Shown here in pieces: positions 57,627 through 64,000 of a stretch of DNA of 64,000 nt. Below the pieces are notes generated by a model. That model ran no database searches. It saw only the letters and a list, made by a program, of their open reading frames with translations, and was not told the origin of the DNA. This DNA comes from an uncultured Lachnospiraceae bacterium (GTDB lineage Bacteria > Bacillota > Clostridia > Lachnospirales > Lachnospiraceae). Location: positions 330,049 to 394,048 of the forward strand of contig CAJTMW010000002.1 in the NCBI GenBank assembly GCA_910577275.1, given 5' to 3'. Numbering within the stretch: the first letter of the stretch is position 1; every line of letters begins with the position of its first letter. The translations under genes and the position numbers were made by a program.

Positions 57627-57791
57627 ATGTCATTAGAAGAACAAAAAGAAGTGGCAATTAACAGATATGTAGATTTGATGCGTATCAAAGCACATGAGAC
57701 GGGTGAAAATAAAGAACTCGAGTACCAAATTAAAGTGGCAAAAGTAAAGCTTTCCAGTTTTGGTATTGACTATTCGGAACTTGAATTTTAA
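57627..57791 (+). CDS. Small 54-residue protein of unknown function
   Basis: AAGGAGGAATGTTTAT precedes ATG 57627, an excellent ribosome site. The protein (MSLEEQKEVAINRYVDLMRI..., ending DYSELEF) is charged and likely helical throughout, with no Cys or membrane segment. It is shorter than 60 residues and unrelated to families I recognise. It is placed immediately after tmRNA and before a terminator, so it may be read from the tmRNA promoter by read-through. Confidence 0.75.
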   Translation: MSLEEQKEVAINRYVDLMRIKAHETGENKELEYQIKVAKVKLSSFGIDYSELEF

Positions 57792-57820
57792 GCGGTATAG
57801 CTGCTATTAATGACAATAAG

Positions 57821-57863
57821 GTGTAAAGTCTCTCAAATTATCAGGGCTTTGCACTTTTTGTTT
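57821..57863 (+). terminator. Intrinsic terminator after the tmRNA-linked small gene
   Basis: GTGTAAAGTCTCT (57821-57833) and AGGGCTTTGCAC (57843-57854) form a stem with G-U pairs, followed by TTTTTGTTTT. Confidence 0.75.
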
Positions 57864-57935
57864 TGAGTCCTCCCGGCACAATAGGATATAGCGTGTCGGA
57901 GGAATAACAGATAATAACCGGAAAGGAAGAAGTTT

Positions 57936-58553
57936 GTGGCGGACAGAAGTGATTTATTGGTAGAAGGCTATTGCTTTGGCTCTCAGGCAGATGCGCAGAG
58001 AGCGCAGGCGGAACTTAAAAAGGCGGAATTTTTTGAATCCAGGCTTGCAGGGCGGAACGCGCAGAATGTGCTTGCGGTATACAATAAAATTTTGGATGAA
58101 AAAATATTTGTCACTCCCGCAGGCTGGGAATATTTGAGAAAGCTGCAGGCGCAGCTCAAGGAGATGGGAGTGGAGGATGAAAAAATAAGGCCGGTTCCGC
58201 TTTTCGTAACCTTTGCCCATGAAGAGGAAAAGCCAGTGGCAAGGGAGAGAATTATTCCCAAAAAGAAAAAAGACACAGCAAGGAGCGCGCTGAGGGTATC
58301 GGTGCTTATCAATATTGCGCTGGCAATCCTTGTGGGGGTTATGTTTTCCATTGCAATAACCAGCGATAATCCCAACATTATTAATTACAGAAATGCGGTT
58401 CTTGACGAATATGCCTCATGGGAGCAGGAGCTGACGGAAAGAGAGAAGGAAGTGCGGAGAAAGGAAATAGAGCTTCGAATAGGAAGCGGCACAGAAGAAG
58501 CGCCGGAAGACGACGGGATTTCAGAGGAGGATAAAATTCCGGCGGGAGAATAG
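57936..58553 (+). CDS. Single-pass membrane protein with coiled-coil tail
   Basis: The 205-residue protein starts with GTG 57936 behind AGGAAG. Residues 1-105 are soluble and charged (EGYCFGSQADAQRAQAELKKAEFF). A basic stretch (IIPKKKKDTARSALR) leads into one transmembrane helix at about 124-143 (VLINIALAILVGVMFSIAI), and the C-terminal part is an acidic helix (ASWEQELTEREKEVRRKEIELRI). By charge the N-terminus is cytoplasmic. No family is recognised. It lies upstream of a two-component system in the same direction with a 60-base gap, so it may work with that sensor. Confidence 0.82.
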   Translation: MADRSDLLVEGYCFGSQADAQRAQAELKKAEFFESRLAGRNAQNVLAVYNKILDEKIFVTPAGWEYLRKLQAQLKEMGVEDEKIRPVPLFVTFAHEEEKPVARERIIPKKKKDTARSALRVSVLINIALAILVGVMFSIAITSDNPNIINYRNAVLDEYASWEQELTEREKEVRRKEIELRIGSGTEEAPEDDGISEEDKIPAGE

Positions 58554-58612
58554 TACATTTCACATTTTCAACATATTTACAGGGTACAATAAAATCAGGA
58601 GATGAAGGTGAA

Positions 58613-59290
58613 ATGGAGAGACTGAAAATTCTTGTGGTAGATGACGAAGCCAGAATGCGAAAGCTGGTAAAAGATTTTCTGGTGAAAAGCAGTTATGATG
58701 TGGTGGAAGCCGAGGACGGAAGTCAGGCGTTGGATATTTTTTATGAGCAAAAGGATATTGCGCTGATTATCCTTGACGTCATGATGCCGAAATTAGACGG
58801 CTGGGAGGTTTGCAGGGAAATCAGGCAGTATTCCAGGGTTCCTGTCATCATGCTGACCGCCAAGTCGGATGAGAGAGATGAGCTTTTAGGCTTTCAGCTT
58901 GGGGTGGACGAGTACATTTCCAAGCCGTTCAGTCCTAAAATTCTGGTAGCCCGAGTGGAAGCCATCCTGCGCAGAACCAATCAGCTTGGAAGCGGGCAGA
59001 CTCTTGCGGCGGGGGGGATTGTCATTGATAAGGCAGCTCACAGCGTTGCCATTGACGGAAAATCCATAGACCTCAGTTATAAGGAGTTTGAGCTTCTGGC
59101 TTATTTCCTTGAAAATAAGGGAATCGCATTGTCACGTGAAAAAATATTAAATAATGTGTGGAATTATGACTATTTTGGAGACGCCAGAACCATAGATACC
59201 CATGTGAAGAAGCTGCGCAGCAAAATGGAAGGAAAGGGTGAGCTTATTAAAACCATATGGGGGATGGGCTATAAATTTGATGTGGAATAG
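58613..59290 (+). CDS. OmpR/PhoB-type response regulator
   Basis: The 225-residue regulator has a receiver domain (Asp10/Asp11, phospho-acceptor Asp55 in IILDVMMPKLDGW, Lys near 104 in EYISKPFSP) and a C-terminal winged helix (SYKEFELLAYFLENKG... RTIDTHVKKLRSKM). It binds DNA as a phosphorylated dimer. It precedes its cognate kinase by a short gap and both run in the same direction. Targets are unknown; the adjacent membrane-protein genes are candidates. Confidence 0.96.
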   Translation: MERLKILVVDDEARMRKLVKDFLVKSSYDVVEAEDGSQALDIFYEQKDIALIILDVMMPKLDGWEVCREIRQYSRVPVIMLTAKSDERDELLGFQLGVDEYISKPFSPKILVARVEAILRRTNQLGSGQTLAAGGIVIDKAAHSVAIDGKSIDLSYKEFELLAYFLENKGIALSREKILNNVWNYDYFGDARTIDTHVKKLRSKMEGKGELIKTIWGMGYKFDVE

Positions 59291-59335
59291 AGAACTGAAT
59301 TTCATACAAAAGCTGGAGGTATGGTCAGAGGGGTT

Positions 59336-60832
59336 ATGAAATATTCTATTCGGAGGCAGTTTGCCTTTGTTTTCGGCCTGTTGATGGCCGGAACGATTTT
59401 GTTGTGCTGGTTCATAAACAACACTTTTTTAGAGAAGTATTATCTGAATAATAAAAAGAAGGCAATGCTCAGCGCCTACGATATCATAAATGAAGCGTCA
59501 AATGAGGGAACCATTAATGCGGAGGATTTTGATATTGAGTTTCAGCAAATCTGCGGAAAAAACAATATCAATATTATTGTTTTGGATACTCAGACAAGAA
59601 CCATTAAGACGTCCGTAAATGACTATGAGATGCTCAGCAGGCAGCTTCTGGATTATCTGTTCAAAAAAAATGAAGCACAGTATGACAGAGTTCTGGCGAA
59701 AGAAGAAAATTACGAGATGTATATCGAGCTGGATATGAGGACCCGGTATGAGTATGTGGACATGTGGGGCGTTCTGGATAACGGAAATTTATTTTTGTTT
59801 CGAAGCCCTTTGGAAAGCATCCGGGAGAGCGTGGCCCTTGCCAACCGTTTTCTTGCTTATGTGGGAATAGGCGCGGCGATATTTTCCGCGCTGATTATCC
59901 TTCTGGTTTCCCGCAAAATAACGGAGCCGATTATGGAGCTTACCCGGATATCGGAGCGGATGAAGCATCTGGACTTTGACGCCAAATATACGGGGAACAG
60001 CAGGACGGAAATTTCACTTTTAGGACAGAATATCAACGAACTTTCAGAGGCGTTGGAGTCAACGATATCTGAGCTCAAGAGCGCTAACAATGAATTAAAA
60101 AGGGATATTGAAAGAAAAAATGAAGTGGATGAGATGCGGAAGGATTTCCTGTCCAATGTGTCCCATGAGCTGAAAACTCCCATCGCATTAATTCAGGGCT
60201 ATGCGGAGGGGCTGAAGGAGGGAATTAACGACGATGCGGAGAGCCGGGAATTCTACTGCGAAGTCATTATGGATGAAGCGTCCAAAATGAATCATATGGT
60301 GAAGAAGCTTCTCACCTTAAATCAGCTCGAATTCGGGAATAATGCAGTTACCATGGAGAGATTTGACATTATGGCGCTGATTCGCAATTATCTGCAGTCC
60401 GCGGCGATTTTGTGCAGACAAAAGGAAATTAAAGTGCAGATGGAGGAGTATCCTCCGACTTATGTCTGGGCTGACGAGTTTATGATAGAGGAGGTTTTCG
60501 GCAATTATTTCAGTAATGCAATAAATCATGTTGCAGGAAACCGGGTAATTGATGTAAAATTAACTCCAGGAGATGACAATGTCAGAGTCTCGGTTTTTAA
60601 TACAGGCAATCCCATACCGGACGAAAGCATCCCCCATATCTGGGAAAAATTTTATAAGGTTGATAAAGCCAGAACAAGGCAGTATGGAGGAAGCGGAGTG
60701 GGTCTTTCTATCGTGAAGGCAACGATGGAGGCTATGAATCAGGCGTATGGAGTCATCAATTATGATAACGGTGTGGAATTTTGGTTTGAATTGGAAAATG
60801 TAAAAAATGAGCGGATGGAATCAGGAAAATAA
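59336..60832 (+). CDS. Membrane sensor histidine kinase (OmpR-system partner)
   Basis: The 498-residue kinase has two membrane helices (about 8-30, QFAFVFGLLMAGTILLCWFI, and about 170-192, AYVGIGAAIFSALIILLVS) flanking a roughly 135-residue outer sensor domain. HAMP follows (ITEPIMELTRISERMKHLDF), then a HisKA dimer with the phospho-acceptor His in FLSNVSHELKTPIALIQG, and an ATPase domain with N, G1 and G2 boxes (YFSNAINH, VFNTGNPIPDE, GGSGVGLSIV). It resembles VanS/cell-envelope-stress kinases. The start is uncertain: ATG 59336 or ATG 59321, both with Shine-Dalgarno sequences badly spaced. It pairs with the upstream regulator, and its end overlaps the next gene by 26 bases. Confidence 0.95.
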   Translation: MKYSIRRQFAFVFGLLMAGTILLCWFINNTFLEKYYLNNKKKAMLSAYDIINEASNEGTINAEDFDIEFQQICGKNNINIIVLDTQTRTIKTSVNDYEMLSRQLLDYLFKKNEAQYDRVLAKEENYEMYIELDMRTRYEYVDMWGVLDNGNLFLFRSPLESIRESVALANRFLAYVGIGAAIFSALIILLVSRKITEPIMELTRISERMKHLDFDAKYTGNSRTEISLLGQNINELSEALESTISELKSANNELKRDIERKNEVDEMRKDFLSNVSHELKTPIALIQGYAEGLKEGINDDAESREFYCEVIMDEASKMNHMVKKLLTLNQLEFGNNAVTMERFDIMALIRNYLQSAAILCRQKEIKVQMEEYPPTYVWADEFMIEEVFGNYFSNAINHVAGNRVIDVKLTPGDDNVRVSVFNTGNPIPDESIPHIWEKFYKVDKARTRQYGGSGVGLSIVKATMEAMNQAYGVINYDNGVEFWFELENVKNERMESGK

Positions 60833-62825
60833 TCAAAATATAAATAATCCGGACCAGGCAAGGATGCTCCGCCAGGAAGCCATGTTTTTGGAGCAGAAGG
60901 AAAGAGTCGGGTCGAGGCTTGCATATCTGTTGAGCATATCGGAGGATGAATACTACAATAAGTATTTAGAGCAGATGCAAAGGGATTTGGAGAGCGGAAA
61001 AGCTTCGCCGGCACAGGTGGAGCAGGAAGCGCAGAGAAGCTATAACAGATACAGGCAGAAAATGGCGCAGGCAAAAAGCGCAGCGGCAGTCCCGCCGGCG
61101 GACATAATCAGCCCGCCGCCTGTTCCGGGAAATGAGAAGATACCTTCGGCGTCCCGGGACGTTTTCGGGGAAAGTCAGCCACAGAAGAACACAATTGAGT
61201 TTAAAATCGGGATGCACGTTTTCAGTATTATCGGCGCAATATTTGTATTGGCTGCTTTTGCAATCACGGGTTTTTATTTCTGGGGCGGAATAGGGACGAT
61301 GGCGGTGACGATGCTGATTGCGCTCGGCATCATATTTGTAAGCAGAAAGAAGGAGTCGGCGGTACTGCGGATTATCAGTCTGGCGAGCTGTTACGTCTGT
61401 TTTTTCTCCATGCGGGAATTCGGGACGGAGTTGAATTTTCTGGTAATTGCCGGAATGCTGTTTGTTGTCAACGGAATCAGTTTGTTTTTTCAAAATCAGA
61501 AAAACCGGAATTTTATCAATGTGATGCATATATTGATTCTGGTACTTGGCACGTCAATGTTTACCGGAATTGCGCTGTCGGAGGAAATCCATTCCCTTTA
61601 TCTTATTTTTTATGTAATCACTTCTTTTCTGCTGGTTAATATACTCAGCCTGAAGGAGTGTGCGGGTAAGGCGGAGTCTGTTTTTCCGGCATGCTGTATC
61701 GGAAATGCGGTTTTTCTCATCCTGCTCTTTTTCATCGAACATTTCAGCCCGGAAGTGTCAGAGCCGGATACGGCGTTGTTCCTGCATCTGACGGTAGAGT
61801 CGCTGATACTTGTATTGTGTCTGGTTACATTTTTTCTTTGGGAAAAATCAGACGGTAAAAGGTGGGTGCAGTTGTATTATGCGGCTGCCACGGTGCTTTT
61901 GTCCGGCTCGTTTTCCGAATATCCTCTGGAAATCCTCCTGTCCGGCCTGGGAGCTTTTCTTGTTGTCAAACTGGCGTCTTCCTATAAGGAAAACATTGTG
62001 CTTGACTGCCTTGTAACCATATGGGCGGGAATTCTTGGACTTCGGCTTGCGAACGGCTGGTATTGCTGGGTGCTGGCTGTAGCGCTGGTTTTGTCGGCGG
62101 TACGGATAAGATATATGCATATTTTTCATGAACTGGCGACCACTTTAAGCCTTTTGGCGATATGGACTGCCGGATATCAGAAGTACCTGCAAATCAGGTT
62201 TGGACTGGATAGCGGGTGGTATTATCTGGTGAGCGTCGGGGGTTTGTTGCTGTTGTTTTTACTGTTCAACCATTTGCCCTGGACGGGCCGGAAAGAGCAG
62301 CTTGGCTACAATATTATCAATGTGATAATTATGACGTTTTATTATCTCGGCGTCTGGTTTTGCAAAAGCAGTATCTTCAGCTCTGTCATGATGGTGCTTG
62401 GAGCCGTGTCGATTCTTGTGATTTTCCGCGCCAGGTACGGGATGGGGATTCGTGGAAAATATTTGGTTCTGGCTGGATTTTTAACATGGTTTTCCCTGAC
62501 GGGGCATTATGAATCGCCTGTGATTATAAGTATCCTTCTGATGGTGATTGCCCTTGGCTGTGTGGGAATCGGTTTTAAAATCCGCAGCAGGGCGGAACGG
62601 GTCTGCGGTCTGACGATGGCGGCTTTTGTTTGCCTTAAGCTTGTGCTGTATGATTTCAGAGAAGTGGAAATCATGTACAGAGTGCTGGTATTTCTGGTGG
62701 TAGGCATTATAGCGCTGCTGATTTCTTTTATATATGTCCGGCTGGAAAAAAACACGGAGCGGCAGAAGGAAGAGACGGGCGGCGTAAAGCAGGGGCAGGC
62801 AGCAGATGAAGATTGGGAAAAATAA
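60807..62825 (+). CDS. Large polytopic membrane protein of unknown function
   Basis: The 672-residue protein has a soluble, Gln/Asn/Lys-rich N-terminal 120 residues with a possible coiled coil (MLRQEAMFLEQKERVGSRLAYLL). About 15 or more hydrophobic helices then run to residue 650 (for example FSIIGAIFVLAAFAITGFYFWG and TMAVTMLIALGIIFVS). A short charged tail ends in QAADEDWEK. The arrangement resembles DUF2339-type membrane proteins, but I cannot assign the family firmly. No transport or catalytic motif stands out. It overlaps the kinase end by 26 bases, so it is translationally coupled to the two-component system and is probably part of the same response. Confidence 0.85.
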   Translation: MSGWNQENNQNINNPDQARMLRQEAMFLEQKERVGSRLAYLLSISEDEYYNKYLEQMQRDLESGKASPAQVEQEAQRSYNRYRQKMAQAKSAAAVPPADIISPPPVPGNEKIPSASRDVFGESQPQKNTIEFKIGMHVFSIIGAIFVLAAFAITGFYFWGGIGTMAVTMLIALGIIFVSRKKESAVLRIISLASCYVCFFSMREFGTELNFLVIAGMLFVVNGISLFFQNQKNRNFINVMHILILVLGTSMFTGIALSEEIHSLYLIFYVITSFLLVNILSLKECAGKAESVFPACCIGNAVFLILLFFIEHFSPEVSEPDTALFLHLTVESLILVLCLVTFFLWEKSDGKRWVQLYYAAATVLLSGSFSEYPLEILLSGLGAFLVVKLASSYKENIVLDCLVTIWAGILGLRLANGWYCWVLAVALVLSAVRIRYMHIFHELATTLSLLAIWTAGYQKYLQIRFGLDSGWYYLVSVGGLLLLFLLFNHLPWTGRKEQLGYNIINVIIMTFYYLGVWFCKSSIFSSVMMVLGAVSILVIFRARYGMGIRGKYLVLAGFLTWFSLTGHYESPVIISILLMVIALGCVGIGFKIRSRAERVCGLTMAAFVCLKLVLYDFREVEIMYRVLVFLVVGIIALLISFIYVRLEKNTERQKEETGGVKQGQAADEDWEK

Positions 62826-62858
62826 ATTATAAAATTTATGAAAGGCATGGGGACGGAA

Positions 62859-63602
62859 ATGAGGAAAAAATTGACAGGCGGAATCGCGGCAGCTTTAATT
62901 GCGGTAGTTATGACGGGCTGCGGGAATACCATACCGGAGATGACCGAAGCGGAGCAGGAACTGGTGGTGGAATATGCGGCAAATACTTTGCTTAAGTATG
63001 ATAAGTATTATGAAAGGAAATTGATTGAGCTTACTTTGGAGCAGGAACTGGCTGATGACACGGCTGTGCCCGCAGTTGAGGATACTGCCGGGGAAACAGA
63101 GGATAAGCCCGAGGAGGAATCTACCTTAAAGCCGGATTCCGAAGTGACAATTATTGACAATACCGGCGAAGCGGTGAGCCAGAATATTTCTGTACAAAAA
63201 TTTCTGGGGCTGGATTCGGTGGAAATCACCTATGCCGGAAACGAGGTCTGTGACACTTATCCCGAACAGGGAGAAGAGTTGTTTTTTATTATGAATGCAA
63301 CGGAAGGGAATAAGCTTCTGGTTCTGAATTTCCAGGTTAAGAATGTGTCCGGGGCGGAGACAGAGCTGGATATTGCAAAAAGCGACACCAGATTTAAAAT
63401 TGTGGTGGACGGGAAGCAGACAAACGCGCTGACCACAATGCTGTTAAATGATTTGGCATATTATAAGGGAACGTTGGCGCCGGACGAAGAGACGGAGCTG
63501 GTTCTGGTCTGTGAAGTGCCGGAAGCGGAATCAGGAAATATCTCATCTTTAGAGCTTATGATGAAAAATGTAGAAAATACTGCTACAATTTCATTGGATT
63601 AA
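62859..63602 (+). CDS. Lipoprotein of unknown function downstream of the two-component system
   Basis: The 247-residue protein has a signal peptide with lipobox (VVMTGC). Its mature part begins with a helical segment (IPEMTEAEQELVVEYAANTLLKYD), then an acidic Thr/Glu/Asp-rich linker (about 70-105). A beta-rich C-terminal domain follows (LLVLNFQVKNVSGAETELDI... ELVLVCEVPEAESGNISSLELMM), resembling DUF4352/immunoglobulin-like extracellular domains. ATG 62859 follows GGGGACGGA; an ATG 7 codons earlier is possible. It ends the gene set before the rRNA operon and has a good terminator. Confidence 0.8.
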   Translation: MRKKLTGGIAAALIAVVMTGCGNTIPEMTEAEQELVVEYAANTLLKYDKYYERKLIELTLEQELADDTAVPAVEDTAGETEDKPEEESTLKPDSEVTIIDNTGEAVSQNISVQKFLGLDSVEITYAGNEVCDTYPEQGEELFFIMNATEGNKLLVLNFQVKNVSGAETELDIAKSDTRFKIVVDGKQTNALTTMLLNDLAYYKGTLAPDEETELVLVCEVPEAESGNISSLELMMKNVENTATISLD

Positions 63603-63622
63603 AGTGCTAAAATGTTTTAGTG

Positions 63623-63664
63623 ACACCGGAAATGCTTATTTTACAGGCATTTCCGGTGTTTTAA
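63623..63664 (+). terminator. Intrinsic terminator before the rRNA operon
   Basis: ACACCGGAAATGC (63623-63635) pairs perfectly with GCATTTCCGGTGT (63647-63659) and TTTTAA follows. It insulates the rRNA promoter from the lipoprotein transcript. Confidence 0.9.
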
Positions 63665-63704
63665 AAGTGTTTGGAAAATTTCTACAATTTTTTTAATTTT
63701 AGTG

Positions 63705-63733
63705 TTGACATTATGAGATTGGCATGATATAGT
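63705..63733 (+). promoter_or_regulatory. rRNA operon promoter
   Basis: TTGACA (63705-63710) and TATAGT (63728-63733) have a 17-base spacer, with an AT-rich upstream element (AATTTTTTTAATTTTAG) of the kind that boosts rRNA promoters. Confidence 0.85.
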
Positions 63734-63965
63734 AATCTTCGTTGCTGGAGATAACAGGCAACAGAAGATAAAAGAAGCACCTTGACAACAAAACAGCAAT
63801 GCGACCCTGAAAATTCAAGAAGAGAGAATTATTCAGAGAAAAGCGAAGAGAATACGAACCAAAAAGCAGAGAAAGCAACAGTGAACACGGAAACAAAAAG
63901 GAAAGCCAGAAGAGGGCGTCCTTGAGTGGAGTGAGGGCTTGAGGTAAGGGTTTTCGGAAGGAAAC
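63734..63965 (+). other. rRNA leader region
   Basis: About 230 bases separate the promoter from the 16S gene. A hairpin (CTTCGTTGC 63737-63745, GCAACAGAAG 63758-63767) opens it, followed by an unusually T-poor, purine-rich stretch (63768-63900). The G-rich block near 63915-63958 may form the 5' half of a processing stem whose partner lies outside the window. No gene is seen here. Confidence 0.7.
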
Positions 63966-64000
63966 AATTATTGAGAGTTTGATCCTGGCTCAGGATGAAC
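63966..64000 (+). rRNA. rrs: 16S ribosomal RNA, 5' end only
   Basis: TTGAGAGTTTGATCCTGGCTCAGGATGAAC at the right edge is the invariant start of bacterial 16S rRNA, including the standard 27F primer region. The mature 5' end is placed at about 63966 by analogy. The gene is cut off by the window end. Confidence 0.95.

Noticed and set aside
63782..63815. Second rRNA promoter at TTGACA 63782
   Set aside because: No -10-like hexamer is found 16-18 bases downstream; the region there is GCGACCCTG.
1..64000. CRISPR array or prophage
   Set aside because: No regularly spaced direct repeats and no phage structural, integrase or terminase genes are seen.

Overview
The window is about 64 kb of a low-to-mid GC Firmicutes chromosome, almost certainly from a Lachnospiraceae-type gut Clostridium (cluster XIVa). 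The reasons are strong AGGAGG-like ribosome binding sites, a T-box leader before pheS, the order era-yqzL-recO, alpha2-type GlyRS, a giant tandem acyl-CoA dehydratase activase, DUF4317 and PF06541 proteins, and a biotin-dependent Na+-pump decarboxylase operon. The species cannot be fixed. I see no CRISPR array, prophage or complete insertion sequence. Nearly all genes look like core or clade-conserved chromosome, and the only mobile-associated gene is an Rpn-family nuclease.

Layout. 1-6.2 kb: the end of an unknown gene, then a leftward operon of sensor kinase, AraC-type response regulator and type I sulfatase, divergent from a TauE/SafE anion exporter. This looks like a sulfated-substrate sensing and sulfur-disposal module. 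6.2-11.6 kb: leftward 1412-residue dehydratase activase and DUF4317 protein. 11.9-14.2 kb: rhomboid-like zinc-ribbon membrane protein, degenerate sigma-like protein and a small unknown. 14.6-19.2 kb: AAA-ATPase/PD-(D/E)XK protein and M16C peptidase. 19.3-28.3 kb: DUF4349 lipoprotein, era, yqzL, recO, a lipoprotein, glyQS, alaS and an Rpn nuclease. 28.3-36.8 kb: rpsU, PF06541 protein, two D,D-carboxypeptidases, a metallophosphoesterase, deoC, scpA-scpB and asnS.

36.8-42.3 kb: a five-gene Na+-pump decarboxylase/transcarboxylase operon behind a folded leader. It encodes an acyl-CoA carboxyltransferase, OadG, a biotin carrier, OadB and an OadA-type carboxyltransferase. 42.4-50.5 kb: a NYN-LOTUS protein, an FKP-like fucokinase/guanylyltransferase, pncA, a frameshifted pncB and a DUF4091 protein. 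50.6-57.6 kb: T-box, pheS, pheT, M18 aminopeptidase, queA and tmRNA. 57.6-63.6 kb: a small protein, a membrane protein, an OmpR-type two-component system, a large membrane protein and a lipoprotein. From 63.7 kb an rRNA promoter and long leader run into the first bases of a 16S rRNA gene, cut by the window end.

There is no obvious defence island or wholly unprecedented system. The best leads are the hybrid Na+-pump operon with two different carboxyltransferases and its folded leader; the degenerate sigma-like protein beside a catalytically dead-looking rhomboid; the sulfatase/two-component/exporter module with palindromic operator candidates; a candidate three-way-junction leader before deoC; and the single-base frameshift in pncB.
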